Part shown: one piece after another, positions 41,241 to 49,079 of the stretch
How the letters are laid out: each line of letters starts with the position of its first letter
Position numbering within the stretch: position 1 is the stretch's first letter
Assembly (NCBI RefSeq): GCF_030209475.1
Contig: NZ_JARVRW010000001.1
Coordinates: forward strand, 1-64,000
Direction: 5' to 3'
Length of the DNA: 64,000 bases
Source: Microbacterium sp. lyk4-40-TSB-66
Lineage (GTDB): Bacteria; Actinomycetota; Actinomycetes; Actinomycetales; Microbacteriaceae
The notes under the pieces: model-generated
Database searches by the model: none
What the model was told of the DNA's origin: nothing
Seen by the model: the letters and a program-made list of their open reading frames with translations, nothing else
Translations under genes and position numbers: made by a program

Positions 41241-42272
41241 GTGTTCTCCCGCACCTCCTTCTCGGCGGCGGCCGTCGCCGTCGTCCTGCTCCTCTCCGCC
41301 ATGCCCGCCGCCGCGGTCACCGTCGATCCGGCGCCCGCATCCAGCTCCGCCGCGCAATGGTCGGTCGCCCCGGCCACCGCCGACGGGCCCGACGGGCGGA
41401 TCTCCCTCCGCCACACCATCGACCCCGGTGCGGGCGTCGATGACGCCATCTCCGTCACCAACCTCGGCACAGAGCCCGCGACCTACGTCGTCGCGTCGGG
41501 TGACGGGGTCGTCGGCGACAGCGGCGCTTTCGACATCGCCGCGGGAGACCCGCACGATTCCGGCGCCTGGATCATCGTCGGAGGCCTGGATGCCGGCACC
41601 GTCACCGTCGCGCCGGGCGAGACCCGCGTGCTCCCCGTGCGCATCGACGTGCCCGCCGGTGTCATCCCCGGTGATCACCCCGCCGGGATCGTCGTCGGGG
41701 TCACCCGATCGAGCGACGGGGTCGCCGTGACCAACCGCGTCGGCGTGCGCGTTCACCTGCAGGTCGCCGGCGACATCGTGCCCGCCCTGCAGGTCGCTGA
41801 CGTCGCGACGACCTTCACCCCGTCATGGATCCCTTTCGCGCCCGGTGTGCTCCGGGTCGAGACGCGTGTCGAGAACAGCGGCAACGTGCGCCTCGGTGCG
41901 CTCGCCGCCGTCTCGGGCGCCGGCGTCGACGCCGCCTCGCTCGAGGGCGATCCGGCCGAACTGCTGCCCGGCGACACCGCCACCCTCGTGACCGAGACGA
42001 GTGCCTGGCCGATCTTCGCCCTGTTCGGGACGACCACCGTGCGTCCGGTGGTGCTCGGCGACGACGCCGTCACCGCTCCCGCCCTCATGGAGGAGCGATT
42101 CACGACGGCCGCGGTGTCGTGGTCGGGCCTTGCTGTGCTGCTGCTGCTGCTCGTGGGGGCGGTGGCCGCGGTGGTCGTGACGCGGCGGCGCGCGCGTCGG
42201 AAGGCGGATGCCGCGGTGTCGGTCGGCGCGGCGTCTGAGGCGTCAGAGGCGGTGGGGGTTGGCGCGCGGTAG
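41241..42272 (+). CDS. WxL-interacting protein (DUF916-like), membrane-anchored
   Basis: A 343-residue protein with a cleavable signal (residues 1-25, ending MPAAA) and a C-terminal membrane helix near 295-316 followed by an Arg/Lys-rich cytosolic tail. The extracellular part has the WxLIP pattern: WSVAPATADGPDGRIS, VTNLGTEPATYVV, GAWIIVGG..VAPGETRVLPVRIDVPA, IPGDHPAGIVVGV. In Gram-positive bacteria such proteins bind WxL-domain partners to the wall. It lies 228 bases after the phosphatase that ends in a WxL-like domain. The start is GTG 41241 with GAGG seven bases upstream; the longer frame reads repeat DNA. Confidence 0.82.
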   Translation: MFSRTSFSAAAVAVVLLLSAMPAAAVTVDPAPASSSAAQWSVAPATADGPDGRISLRHTIDPGAGVDDAISVTNLGTEPATYVVASGDGVVGDSGAFDIAAGDPHDSGAWIIVGGLDAGTVTVAPGETRVLPVRIDVPAGVIPGDHPAGIVVGVTRSSDGVAVTNRVGVRVHLQVAGDIVPALQVADVATTFTPSWIPFAPGVLRVETRVENSGNVRLGALAAVSGAGVDAASLEGDPAELLPGDTATLVTETSAWPIFALFGTTTVRPVVLGDDAVTAPALMEERFTTAAVSWSGLAVLLLLLVGAVAAVVVTRRRARRKADAAVSVGAASEASEAVGVGAR

Positions 42273-42377
42273 GGGCGCAGGACGCTGAAGCCGGAGCGCG
42301 TAGCTGCGCAGACCGCTCGACCGGGCGGCGCGGCGGTGGATACGCCGCGCGCCGCTCGGTTGGTGTGCCGGCCGTGG

Positions 42378-42625
42378 TTTGGGGCGGGATCGGCGTGTTG
42401 GGGCGTGCAAGGTCCGCCCCGAACCGCGGGATGCGCCCCGGACCCGGGGGGCGGCTGCCCCGAACCGGGGGGGTGAGCGTGTAAGGGGGCGTGAGTCCGC
42501 GGCGCCGGGCTGTACGGGTCGCTGGGCCGCTGGCCGTTGAGTCGGGTTTGGGGCGGGATCGGCGTGTTGGGGCGTGCAAGGTCCGCCCCGAATGGCGAGA
42601 TGCGCCCCACGTTCAGCCGACGATC
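42378..42625. repeat. 169-bp direct repeat, GGGGCG hairpin family
   Basis: TTTGGGGCGGGATCGGCGTG starts at 42378 and again at 42547. Each copy continues TTGGGGCGTGCAAGG, CCGCCCCGAA and GATGCGCCCC. It is related to the array at 34.8 kb. Confidence 0.8.
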
Positions 42626-42739
42626 GCTCGGAGACGGTGGCGGGGGCGAGCGGCACAGCCAAGTCGGACCACACGGAGCGCGACGACGACCGGGCCGCCG
42701 CTAGCTGCGCGCGCGGGCTGCGCACGGGGCACCCAGCTC

Positions 42740-43312
42740 GGAGTGGGGCGCGGGATGTGCACTGGGCGCGCGATGACCGCCCCTGTGCACGAAACGTGAC
42801 CCGGAGCGGGCTGCCGATACCGCGGCCCTGAGCGCCTGGGCAGTCGGAGCGGAACGCGGCGACGGCCGAGCCGCCGAGTGGTGCGCGGTCGGGCTGCGCA
42901 CGGGACACTCGGCCCGAAGCGGGGCGCGGGATGTGCAGCGGGGCGCGCAGCGACCGCCCCTGTGCACGAGACGTGACCCGGAGCGGGCTGCTGATCCCGC
43001 GGCCCTGAGCGCCTGGGCAGCCGGAGCGGAACGCGGCGACGGCCGAGCCGCGGAGTGGTGCGGGCGCGAGACGTGCACCGGGGCGGCCGGCCCGGAGTGG
43101 GGCGCGGAATGTGCACTGGGGCGCGCGATGACCGCCCCTGTGCACGAAACGTGACCCATGGGCGGGCTGCCGATCACGAGGCTCGCCACGCGCCACGAGT
43201 CGAGGCGGGGCACGGCGAGCAAGGGGGCAGTCAGCCCGGAGTGGGGCGCGGGATGTGCACTGGGGCGTTCGATGACCGCCCCTGTGCACGAAACGTGACC
43301 CGGCGCGGGCTG
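42740..43312. repeat. four-copy GTGCAC hairpin array
   Basis: Core copies begin at about 42757, 42933, 43111 and 43255 (spacings 176, 178, 144). Each has GTGCACTGGGGCG facing CGCCCCTGTGCAC, then GAAACGTGACCC. Together with 42378-42625 it fills the 1.05-kb gap before the ligase gene. I see no gene in it. Confidence 0.85.
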
Positions 43313-43325
43313 CCCGCCGGGCGGC

Positions 43326-44369
43326 TCAGTCGAGCACGCCGCCCAGGTCGTACGAGCTGACCGTCTCGATCTGCGCGAAGGTGCAGGAGAGGGCATCGCG
43401 GTCGGGGCGCCACCGGTCGAACTGCACCGTGTGGCGAAAACGCATGCCCTCGAGCTGGTCGTAGCGCACCTCGAGCACGAGTTCGGGGCGCAGACGCACG
43501 AACGACACGTCTTTGGATGCCGAGAAGCGCGAGCGGTCGGTCTCTCCGACGACGGCCTCGCCCTCGGCATCCCGTTCGACGAGGGGAGCGAGCTCGTCGA
43601 TCAGCTCCTTGCGCCGCTTATCGGTCCAGGCCGAGACGCCCCCGACGCCGTGCAGCCGACCCTCGTCGTCGTAGAGACCGACGAGCAGTGACCCCACGCC
43701 CTCGCCCGACTTGTGGATGCGATAGCCCAGGGCGACGACGTCGGCGGTGCGGGCGTGCTTGATCTTGAACATCGTGCGCTTGTTGGGCGCGTACGGCTGG
43801 GCGAGCGGCTTGGCGATGACGCCGTCGAGGCCCGCCCCCTCGAACTCGGCGAGCCACCGGCGGGCGAGATCAGGATCGTCGGTGGTGCGGGTGACGTGCA
43901 CGGGGTGAGGCACGGTTCCCAGCAGCTCCTCGAGCTGTGCGCGGCGCTCCGAGAACGGCTCCGCCTGCAGGTCGCGATCACCGCGCGCGAGCAGGTCGAA
44001 GGCGATGAACATCGCCGGCGTCTCCTGCGACAGCATGGTCACGCGCGAGGCCGCGGGGTGGATGCGCTGCGACAGGGCCTCCCAGTCGAGGCGTTGCGCA
44101 CCCGGCTCACCGCGCGCGACGACGACTTCGCCGTCGATGAGGCACGGCTCGGGCAGGATTTCGGCGAACGCCTCGACGAGCTCGGGGAAGTAGCGGGTGA
44201 GCGGCTTCGCGCCGCGGCTGCCGATCTCGACGTCGGTTCCGTCCCACGACACCAGGGCACGGAAGCCGTCCCACTTCGGTTCGTAGCTGAAGCCGCCGTC
44301 GACCTTGGCATGCTCGGGAACTTCGGGCACCGACTTCGCCAGCATCGGCGCCGGGATGTCGTACGGCAT
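43326..44369 (-). CDS. ATP-dependent DNA ligase, LigC type
   Basis: A 347-residue ligase: nucleotidyltransferase plus OB-fold. The adenylation Lys32 is in EPKWDGFRALV (motif I). Others are EIGSRGAKPL (motif Ia/III-like region), CLIDGEVVV, AFDLLA, GLDGVIAK (motif IV) and FKIKHARTADVVALG (motif V). It resembles mycobacterial LigC, a back-up NHEJ ligase that works with free polymerase domains. Two such polymerase proteins are encoded in the window. It overlaps no gene and lies five bases downstream of the AI-2E family gene, so it may be in its operon. Confidence 0.9.
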   Translation of the reverse strand: MPYDIPAPMLAKSVPEVPEHAKVDGGFSYEPKWDGFRALVSWDGTDVEIGSRGAKPLTRYFPELVEAFAEILPEPCLIDGEVVVARGEPGAQRLDWEALSQRIHPAASRVTMLSQETPAMFIAFDLLARGDRDLQAEPFSERRAQLEELLGTVPHPVHVTRTTDDPDLARRWLAEFEGAGLDGVIAKPLAQPYAPNKRTMFKIKHARTADVVALGYRIHKSGEGVGSLLVGLYDDEGRLHGVGGVSAWTDKRRKELIDELAPLVERDAEGEAVVGETDRSRFSASKDVSFVRLRPELVLEVRYDQLEGMRFRHTVQFDRWRPDRDALSCTFAQIETVSSYDLGGVLD

Positions 44370-44374
44370 GCGCG

Positions 44375-45547
44375 TCAGCTCTCGTCACCCGACAGGGGCA
44401 CGGGGTCTTTACGCTTCTTGCGGCGCGCCCACTCGGCCGGCTTGTCGGGGCCGTTCCAGACGGTGACGATGCCCCAGACGACCGCGGTGAGCGGCACGGC
44501 GAGCAGGGTGCCGAGGATGCCACCGATCGCGGTGCCACCGGCGAGCACCACCAGCACGACGAACGAGTGCAGCTTCATCGACCGGCCCATGAGGACGGGC
44601 TGCAGGAAGTTGCCCTCGAGCTGGTTCACGAGCACGACGATGCCGACGACGATGAGGGCCACGATCGGGCCGTTGGTGACCAGTGCCACGAGTGCCGCGA
44701 GGATACCGGCGGTCACCGCGCCGACGATCGGGATGAACGCCAACAGGAACACCAGCACGGCCAACGGCAGCGCGAGGGGCACCTGCAGGATGGCCAGACC
44801 GACACCGATGCCGACCGCATCCACCGCGGCGACGGATGCCGTGCCGCGGACGTACGAGCCCAGCACCGTCACGGTCTTGTCGCCGATGCGACGCGCGCGG
44901 TCGTAGTCGCTGCCGTGGAACGGGCGCAGCACGAACTCCCACATGCGGGGGCCGTCTTTGAGGAAGAAGAACAGGATGACGACCATCAGCACGAAGCCGG
45001 TCACGAACGACGCGACGGCACCCACTCCCGCGAGCGCGCCGGTGCCGAAGGCGGAGCTGGTGACGAAGCCCTGGATCCCCTGGATCGCCTGGTCGACCTG
45101 GTCTTGCGAGATCGCGAAGGGCAGCGTGTGGTACCAGTCCTGCGCCTTCTGGAAGCCCTCGACCGCCTGCGAGCTGAGGTAGTCCCACTGGTTGACCACG
45201 GCGTTGACCACGAGCCACCCGAGCGCGGCGAGCACGACGACGACGGCGAGCAGGGTCAGCAGGGTCGCGATGACCGCCGGCACGCCCTTGCGGCGCATCC
45301 ACATCGTCACCGGGCCGAAGGCCGAGGCGAAGATGAGCGCCAGGATCAGCGGGATGATCACGAGCGTCACCTGCTGGATGCCCCAGATGATGCCGGCCAC
45401 GAGGATCACCACGATGATGATCTGCACGGCCCGGACGGCGAGCCGCCCGAAACCGTCGGACCAGAGACTCTTGGGTGGCGCCTGTACCGCCTTGGCGACG
45501 GATGCGACCGCGTCGCGAGGCGCGGGATGGCGAGAGAAGAGGCCCAT
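44375..45547 (-). CDS. AI-2E family transporter
   Basis: A 390-residue membrane protein with about eight helices and the AI-2E family order (helix pair at residues 40-80, a long soluble loop at about 130-190, then SFVTGFVLMVVILFFFLKDG, GIGVGLAILQVPLALPLAVL and the terminal NFLQPVLMGRSMKLHSFVVLVVLAGG). Members export AI-2 or act as ion antiporters, so the substrate stays open. ATG 45547 is chosen over GTG 45553 because TAGCTT lies six bases before it. Confidence 0.88.
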   Translation of the reverse strand: MGLFSRHPAPRDAVASVAKAVQAPPKSLWSDGFGRLAVRAVQIIIVVILVAGIIWGIQQVTLVIIPLILALIFASAFGPVTMWMRRKGVPAVIATLLTLLAVVVVLAALGWLVVNAVVNQWDYLSSQAVEGFQKAQDWYHTLPFAISQDQVDQAIQGIQGFVTSSAFGTGALAGVGAVASFVTGFVLMVVILFFFLKDGPRMWEFVLRPFHGSDYDRARRIGDKTVTVLGSYVRGTASVAAVDAVGIGVGLAILQVPLALPLAVLVFLLAFIPIVGAVTAGILAALVALVTNGPIVALIVVGIVVLVNQLEGNFLQPVLMGRSMKLHSFVVLVVLAGGTAIGGILGTLLAVPLTAVVWGIVTVWNGPDKPAEWARRKKRKDPVPLSGDES

Positions 45548-45553
45548 GTTCAC

Positions 45554-45559
45554 AAGCTA
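45554..45559 (-). promoter_or_regulatory. leaderless -10 element TAGCTT
   Basis: TAGCTT on the minus strand lies six bases from ATG 45547. Confidence 0.6.
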
Positions 45560-45765
45560 GCGGGGGCCTCCGACATGGTGTGCGAGGTTGCGCGGCGCCC
45601 CGGGCGCGGATAGGACGCCGGATGCCGGCATCCGCTCGACACTTCACCCGACCGCAGTGGAGTCATGGTCCGTCCCCCGCCCGGCGCGGCCCGCGGGGGA
45701 TCGGCGTGGTTCCGGCACGGACTCGCTGGCCCGCCCCACCCGTCCGAGCCGCCGGCCGCCGGGCA

Positions 45766-45880
45766 TCCGGAGTCGAACGCACGCACCCACGCCGGTGATG
45801 TCCGCTGCCGCCGGGCCGCCGGCATCCGAGGTCAGATGAATGCGCTGACGCTGGTGATGCCGCGGCCCCGGCATCCGGGG
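45766..45880. repeat. tandem copies of the 3' end of the acyl-CoA dehydrogenase gene
   Basis: The last codons of the gene at 45881-47122 are repeated after its stop: once at 45826-45870 (49 bases away; reads ITSVSAFI stop) and again, more decayed, near 45768-45813. The copies include GGCATCCGRGGTCAG upstream of the stop. Bases 45560-45765 hold nothing that I recognise. Confidence 0.75.
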
Positions 45881-47122
45881 TCAGACGAACGCGCTCATGC
45901 CGGTGATGTCGCGGCCGAGGAGGAGTGCCTGCACGCTCTCGGTGCCCTCGTACGTGTGGATGGCCTCGATGTCGGCGAGATGCTGCATCACGCCGTTCTC
46001 GAGCAGGATGCCGTTGCCACCCAGCAGATCGCGCGCGATCGAGGCCACTCGACGCGCGGCGCGGGTGTTGTGGTACTTCGCGAGCGACGCCTGGGTGGGG
46101 CGCAGGCCCCCCGTGGTCTCGAGGTCGGCGAGGCGGCGGCAGTAGAGCTGCATCGCGGTGAGCTCGTCGAGCATCTGGGCGAGGCGCTCCTGCACCATCT
46201 GGAAAGCCGCGAGAGGCTTTCCGAACTGCAGGCGTTCGGTGGAGTACGTCCGCGCGATCTCGTAGCACGCGGTCGCGTGGCCGAGCGCCGACCAGGCGAC
46301 TCCCGACCGGGTGGCGTAGAGCACGCGGGACGCGTCTTTGAAGGTGTGCGACCCGGGCAGTACGGCGTCATCGGGCAGTCGCATGTCATCCATGGCGATG
46401 TGGGCCTGATGGATGCCGCGCAGCGACACCTTGCCGGTGATGACGGTGCCCGAGTAGCCCGGGGTGTCCTGCTCCACGAGGAAGCAGCGCACCTTGCCGT
46501 GATCGTCGGCGCCGTCGTCGTCGACCCGCGCCCAGACGAAGGTAATGCCGCCGGAGGCGCCGTTGCCGATCCACTTCTTCGTGCCGCTGAGCGACCAGCC
46601 GTCCGCCGTTCGGGTGGCGGTGGTCTCGAGTGAGACGGAGTCGGAGCCGTGGTCGGGCTCCGTCAGGGCGAACGCGCCGAGCACCGTGCCGTCGGCGAGG
46701 GGCTTCAGCCACCGTCGCTGCTGCTCGGGGGAGCCGAAGAGCGCGAGGGTGCGGAGCGCGAGCCCTCCCTGCACGGCGAGGGCCGTCGCGAGCGAGCCGT
46801 CGTGCCGCGACACCTCCATGTTGACCAGGCCCGCGGCCAGCGGCGACGTGTGCGGAAGCTCGGGGTGCTCGATGCCGTCGGTGAACAGCTCGAGCTCGCC
46901 CATGCGCTGGACCAGTTCGACGGGGTAGGTCGCGGCATCCCACTCGTTCTGCATGCGCGTGCCGACCTCGTCGGCGAAGGCCTTGGCGCGGTCCCAGACG
47001 GCACGGTCGGCATCGGGGATGTCGGCGAACACCGCGTAGTAGTCGGTGTCGCGGCGGCCCAGCAGATCGTAGTGGGCGACGCGCTCACCGGGGAGCGTGC
47101 GGGCATCGGCGTCGATGGTCAT
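45881..47122 (-). CDS. acyl-CoA dehydrogenase, glutaryl-CoA-dehydrogenase-like
   Basis: A 413-residue flavoenzyme that desaturates an acyl-CoA. Seen: FALTEPDHGSDSVSLETTATR (FAD/substrate site), WIGNGASGGITFVWAR, LQFGKPLAAFQMVQERLAQML, LLGGNGILLENGVMQHLADIEAIHTYEGTESVQALLLGR, where Glu in YEGTE is the catalytic base. The length and terminus match the glutaryl-CoA dehydrogenase subfamily; the decarboxylating residues cannot be confirmed. GATACT lies seven bases before the ATG. No beta-oxidation neighbours. Confidence 0.88.
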   Translation of the reverse strand: MTIDADARTLPGERVAHYDLLGRRDTDYYAVFADIPDADRAVWDRAKAFADEVGTRMQNEWDAATYPVELVQRMGELELFTDGIEHPELPHTSPLAAGLVNMEVSRHDGSLATALAVQGGLALRTLALFGSPEQQRRWLKPLADGTVLGAFALTEPDHGSDSVSLETTATRTADGWSLSGTKKWIGNGASGGITFVWARVDDDGADDHGKVRCFLVEQDTPGYSGTVITGKVSLRGIHQAHIAMDDMRLPDDAVLPGSHTFKDASRVLYATRSGVAWSALGHATACYEIARTYSTERLQFGKPLAAFQMVQERLAQMLDELTAMQLYCRRLADLETTGGLRPTQASLAKYHNTRAARRVASIARDLLGGNGILLENGVMQHLADIEAIHTYEGTESVQALLLGRDITGMSAFV

Positions 47123-47204
47123 GGTCCCCAGTATCGCTCATGTTGGTACTGGGTGTCACTGTTCCGCGCGGAGTCGATGGGGCGGGTTTCCGCTCTCGCG
47201 GTGG

Positions 47205-47416
47205 GTGTCCGAAACACCCGGAGGTTCTCGCGAGGTGTCCGGGTGTTGTGGACAGTGAGGTGGGGGTTCGGGTGCGCGGGGGTGAGTGTCCGGAACACCC
47301 GGAGGTTCTCGCGAGGTGTCCGGGTGTTGTGGACAGTGAGGTGGGGGCGCGTGAGGGTGAGTGTCCGGAACACCCGGACGTTCTCGCGGGGGTGTCCGGG
47401 TGTCGTGGACACTCAG
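47205..47416. repeat. three nested GTGTCC hairpins
   Basis: Copies begin near 47205, 47286 and 47361. Each has outer arms GTGTCC and GGACA(C/G), inner arms AACACCCGGA and TCCGGGTGTT (10 bp, 15-base loop). Same design as 4844-4898. The 350-base gap 47123-47472 has no gene. Confidence 0.85.
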
Positions 47417-47460
47417 CGGCGACCGGCGGACGACCCGCTGGCAGCAGGATGCCGAGCGGG

Positions 47461-47466
47461 TAGGGT
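47461..47466 (+). promoter_or_regulatory. leaderless -10 element TAGGGT
   Basis: TAGGGT lies six bases before GTG 47473. Confidence 0.6.
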
Positions 47467-47472
47467 CGCGGC

Positions 47473-48015
47473 GTGAGCTCGCTGATCTTCCTGCCCGCCG
47501 TCGACCACCCCGAACTGCTCGCGGCGCCCGTCGCGGCCGCGATCGACAAGCTGCCCGCCGACGTCGCGGCGCGCATCGAGGTGGCCGCGGTCGATCCCGC
47601 GCTCGCCGACACAGCGGCGTTCTGCGAGGCCTACGGTCAGAGCCTCGACATCTCGGCGAACTGCCTCGTCGTGCAGGGCACCCGCGGCGCCGACACTCGC
47701 ACCGCCGCCTGCCTCGCGTTGGCCACCACGCGGCTCGATGTCAACGGCGTCGTGCGCAAGCTCCTCGACGCGCGAAAGGCGACGTTCGCCCCGATGGATG
47801 CCGCCGTGGCGGAGACGGCGATGGAGTACGGCGGGATCACGCCTCTCGGCATCCCATCCGACTGGCGTCTGCTGCTGGATGCGCGGGTCGCCGCGCTCCC
47901 GCGGGCCATCGTCGGCGCGGGGATCCGCGGCGCGAAGCTGTTCCTGCCGGGCGAGGTGCTGGCATCCCTGCCGTCGGCAGAGGTCGTCGAAGGGCTCGCG
48001 AAGCCCGTCGTGTGA
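47473..48015 (+). CDS. YbaK/EbsC-type aminoacyl-tRNA deacylase-like protein
   Basis: A 180-residue protein with the YbaK/ProX editing fold: CLVVQGTRGADTRTAACLALATTRLDVNGVVRKLLDARKATFAPMDAAVAETAMEYGGITPLGIPSDW. YbaK proteins clear mischarged Cys-tRNA(Pro), and related ones act on other aa-tRNAs. The usual Lys of the active site (the LDARKATFAP region) is present. An N-terminal 45-residue segment is extra. The start is GTG 47473. Confidence 0.85.
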   Translation: MSSLIFLPAVDHPELLAAPVAAAIDKLPADVAARIEVAAVDPALADTAAFCEAYGQSLDISANCLVVQGTRGADTRTAACLALATTRLDVNGVVRKLLDARKATFAPMDAAVAETAMEYGGITPLGIPSDWRLLLDARVAALPRAIVGAGIRGAKLFLPGEVLASLPSAEVVEGLAKPVV

Positions 48016-48017
48016 AG

Positions 48018-48249
48018 GGTCGCGGGGCGTCAGACCCGTCGGCTCGCCCGGAGGCGCCGCGTCACCTCGGCGTGGGCGCTGGTCGGGTGAGGGGTTGGGG
48101 GCCGTCGATCGCATCGCTCGCCGATGGGCGCAGGCTCACCCCGGTGGAGGCCCCGCCTGGGCTGGTCGCGTGCGCGGCCATAGGGCGTCAGTCGGGCAGG
48201 CTCGCCCGGAGGCGCCGCGTGGGCTGGTCGCGTGCGCGGCCGCGGGGCG
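48018..48249. repeat. tandem copies of the 3' end of the TetR gene
   Basis: The gene's terminal block (GGGCGTCAG then GGCTCGCCCGGAGGCGCC) recurs at about 48024-48065 and 48183-48222, before the real one at 48243-48285. GGGCTGGTCGCGTGCGCGGCC also recurs at 48157 and 48220. Confidence 0.8.
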
Positions 48250-48918
48250 TCAGTCGGGCAGGCTCGCCCGGAGGCGCCGCGTGACCTCCGCGGCGGGCAT
48301 GCGGCGGGGGAACACCGCGACGACGAGGTCGTCGCCCGCGGCGTCCGCTCCGTCGGGATGCACCCCGTACCGGCGGAGCGCGTCGTCGAGCGCACGACGC
48401 AGAACGGATGCCGGCACCCGGGCGCCCCGCATCAGCCGGCGCAGCACGTGGTTGTGCACCGCGGTGACGAGGGCGGCGAAGCCGACGGCATCCAGGGGGT
48501 CGAGGCCGGGGAGCGCATCGCGCAGGTACTGGTCGAAGAGGCGCTCGTACCGGAAGACGGTGACGATCTCGCGGTCGCGTAGTCCCGAGACCTCCCGCAC
48601 GATCTTGTACCGGCGGCGGGCGAGCTCGGGGTCGGCGGCGAAGTGGCGGAACACCCGCACCGACGCCTCGCATACCGCCGCCCACGGGTCGTCGTGCTGC
48701 TGCGACAGGTACGCGCGCGTTTCGGCGATGAGCACCTCATGATCGGCGAACACCACGTCTTCTTTGCCGCCGAACTGGCGGAAGAAGGTCGAGCGGGAGA
48801 CCCCCGCGGCCTGGGCGATCTGCTCGACCGAGGTCTGGTCGTACCCGTGCTCCACGAAGAGGTCGATCGCGGCGGCCACCACCGCCGTGCGGCTCGAGGG
48901 GGCGGCGCTGTCGGTCAC
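48250..48918 (-). CDS. TetR/AcrR family transcriptional regulator
   Basis: A 222-residue regulator. The HTH lies at residues about 10-55 (TSVEQIAQAAGVSRSTFFRQFGGKEDVVFADHE) with a long helical ligand domain. A 'FR-FAADPELARRRYKIVREV' segment is typical of a subfamily near mycofactocin or stress regulators. Target genes are not clear. The start is GTG 48918, with TATGCT six bases upstream. Confidence 0.87.
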   Translation of the reverse strand: MTDSAAPSSRTAVVAAAIDLFVEHGYDQTSVEQIAQAAGVSRSTFFRQFGGKEDVVFADHEVLIAETRAYLSQQHDDPWAAVCEASVRVFRHFAADPELARRRYKIVREVSGLRDREIVTVFRYERLFDQYLRDALPGLDPLDAVGFAALVTAVHNHVLRRLMRGARVPASVLRRALDDALRRYGVHPDGADAAGDDLVVAVFPRRMPAAEVTRRLRASLPD

Positions 48919-48924
48919 GTGCCG

Positions 48925-48930
48925 AGCATA
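48925..48930 (-). promoter_or_regulatory. leaderless -10 element TATGCT
   Basis: TATGCT on the minus strand lies six bases from GTG 48918. Confidence 0.6.
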
Positions 48931-49079
48931 TCCGCGGCCCGGCGGTGAGGCGGTGCGGGCGGCGGTTCCGGAGTGACGTTCGGGTGGGGATGAGGGGGAG
49001 GGCGGTGCGGGGGCGGGAGCGCGGCGGTGCTGGGCGTGGGCGGCGGTGCGGCGGTGCGTGAGCGGGAGCTGGCGGGCGG

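Noticed and set aside
39279..41756. Long minus-strand frame opposite the phosphatase
   Set aside because: The plus strand has signal peptide, catalytic motifs and Pho box; the reverse has none.
34801..43312. CRISPR-like arrays
   Set aside because: Repeat units are 140-180 bases with degenerate internal sequence and no unique spacers of fixed length. No cas genes are present.
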